Assembly: GCA_035550315.1 (NCBI GenBank) | Contig: DASZPL010000074.1 | Span: forward strand, 1-15,352 | DNA: 15,352 nt | Source: DASZPL01 sp035550315 | GTDB lineage: Bacteria; Actinomycetota; Actinomycetes; JAFAQI01 | Direction: 5' to 3' | Part shown: one piece after another, positions 15,197 to 15,352 of the stretch | How positions within the stretch are numbered: position 1 is the first letter of the stretch | How the letters are laid out: each line of letters opens with the position of its first letter | Translations under genes and position numbers: made by a program | The notes under the pieces: model-generated | Told to the model about the DNA's origin: nothing | The model's database searches: none | What the model saw: only the letters and a program-made list of their open reading frames with translations

Positions 15197-15352
15197 AGCT
15201 CGCCGGCGTCGAGCTCGGCGAGCCGCGACCGGTCGGCGGCGGCGACATCTGCGAGGCGGCGGCCGCCCGTCTCGATGGCCGGCCGGTGTTTGCAAAGTGG
15301 CTGTCCGGCGCCCCGGCCGACTTCTTCACCGCGGAGGTGCGCGGACTGGACC
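15193..15352 (+). CDS. Fructosamine kinase family protein, N-terminal part (runs off window)
   Basis: Only the first 53 residues are present. They show the family N-terminus: PVGGGDICEAAAARLDG, then FAKW (the likely ATP-site lysine, K35) and APADFFTAEVRGLD, which matches the segment before the kinase hinge in bacterial fructosamine/ketosamine-3-kinase proteins. These enzymes phosphorylate the third carbon of sugar adducts on protein lysines, making the adduct unstable so that it falls off. ATG 15193 overlaps the phosphatase stop by 4 bp. The missing remainder, including the catalytic Asp, means activity cannot be judged here. Confidence 0.8.

Overview
The window is high-GC, gene-dense chromosomal DNA with frequent GTG starts, 2-12 nt gene spacings and the gene families of an actinomycete: a DUF222/HNH-type C-terminus, a PtpA-like phosphatase, an F420-type luciferase-like oxidoreductase and a DUF559 nuclease-like protein. 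Nothing in it fixes a genus. Most of it looks like ordinary core and metabolic chromosome. The unusual part is about 10.86-12.16 kb, where two near-identical palindromic units bracket one nuclease-like gene, plus an unexplained structured stretch near 13.3 kb.

Layout. 1-2389 (+): the tail of an HNH endonuclease, an AlkB-type dioxygenase, a histidine phosphatase and a dienelactone-hydrolase-like enzyme, closely packed or overlapping. 2363-6937 (-): a four-gene sugar-import operon in the order ROK regulator, substrate-binding lipoprotein, single-domain ABC ATPase, permease; the last gene overlaps the convergent hydrolase gene by 27 bp. 7060-7881 (-): exodeoxyribonuclease III. 7906-10811 (+): adenosine deaminase, then the translational GTPase TypA/BipA. 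10862-12157: repeat unit, DUF559-family gene (+), second repeat unit. 12184-13113 (-): a short-chain dehydrogenase. 13199-13340: candidate structured RNA ending in a strong intrinsic terminator on the + strand. 13360-13716 (-): a small protein resembling sigma factor region 4. 13748-14671 (-): luciferase-like monooxygenase. 14714-15352 (+): a PtpA-like phosphatase overlapping by 4 bp a fructosamine-kinase-family gene that runs off the window.

How the parts may work together. The 2.4-6.9 kb operon is a complete CUT2 sugar importer (closest in motif to the xylose XylF/XylH type) with its own repressor-like ROK gene in front; no sugar catabolic gene is present in the window. The phosphatase-kinase pair at the right end fits a protein-deglycation module. 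AlkB, ExoIII and the HNH protein are DNA-acting enzymes but are not in one operon. No stretch longer than 300 bases lacks a proposed feature.
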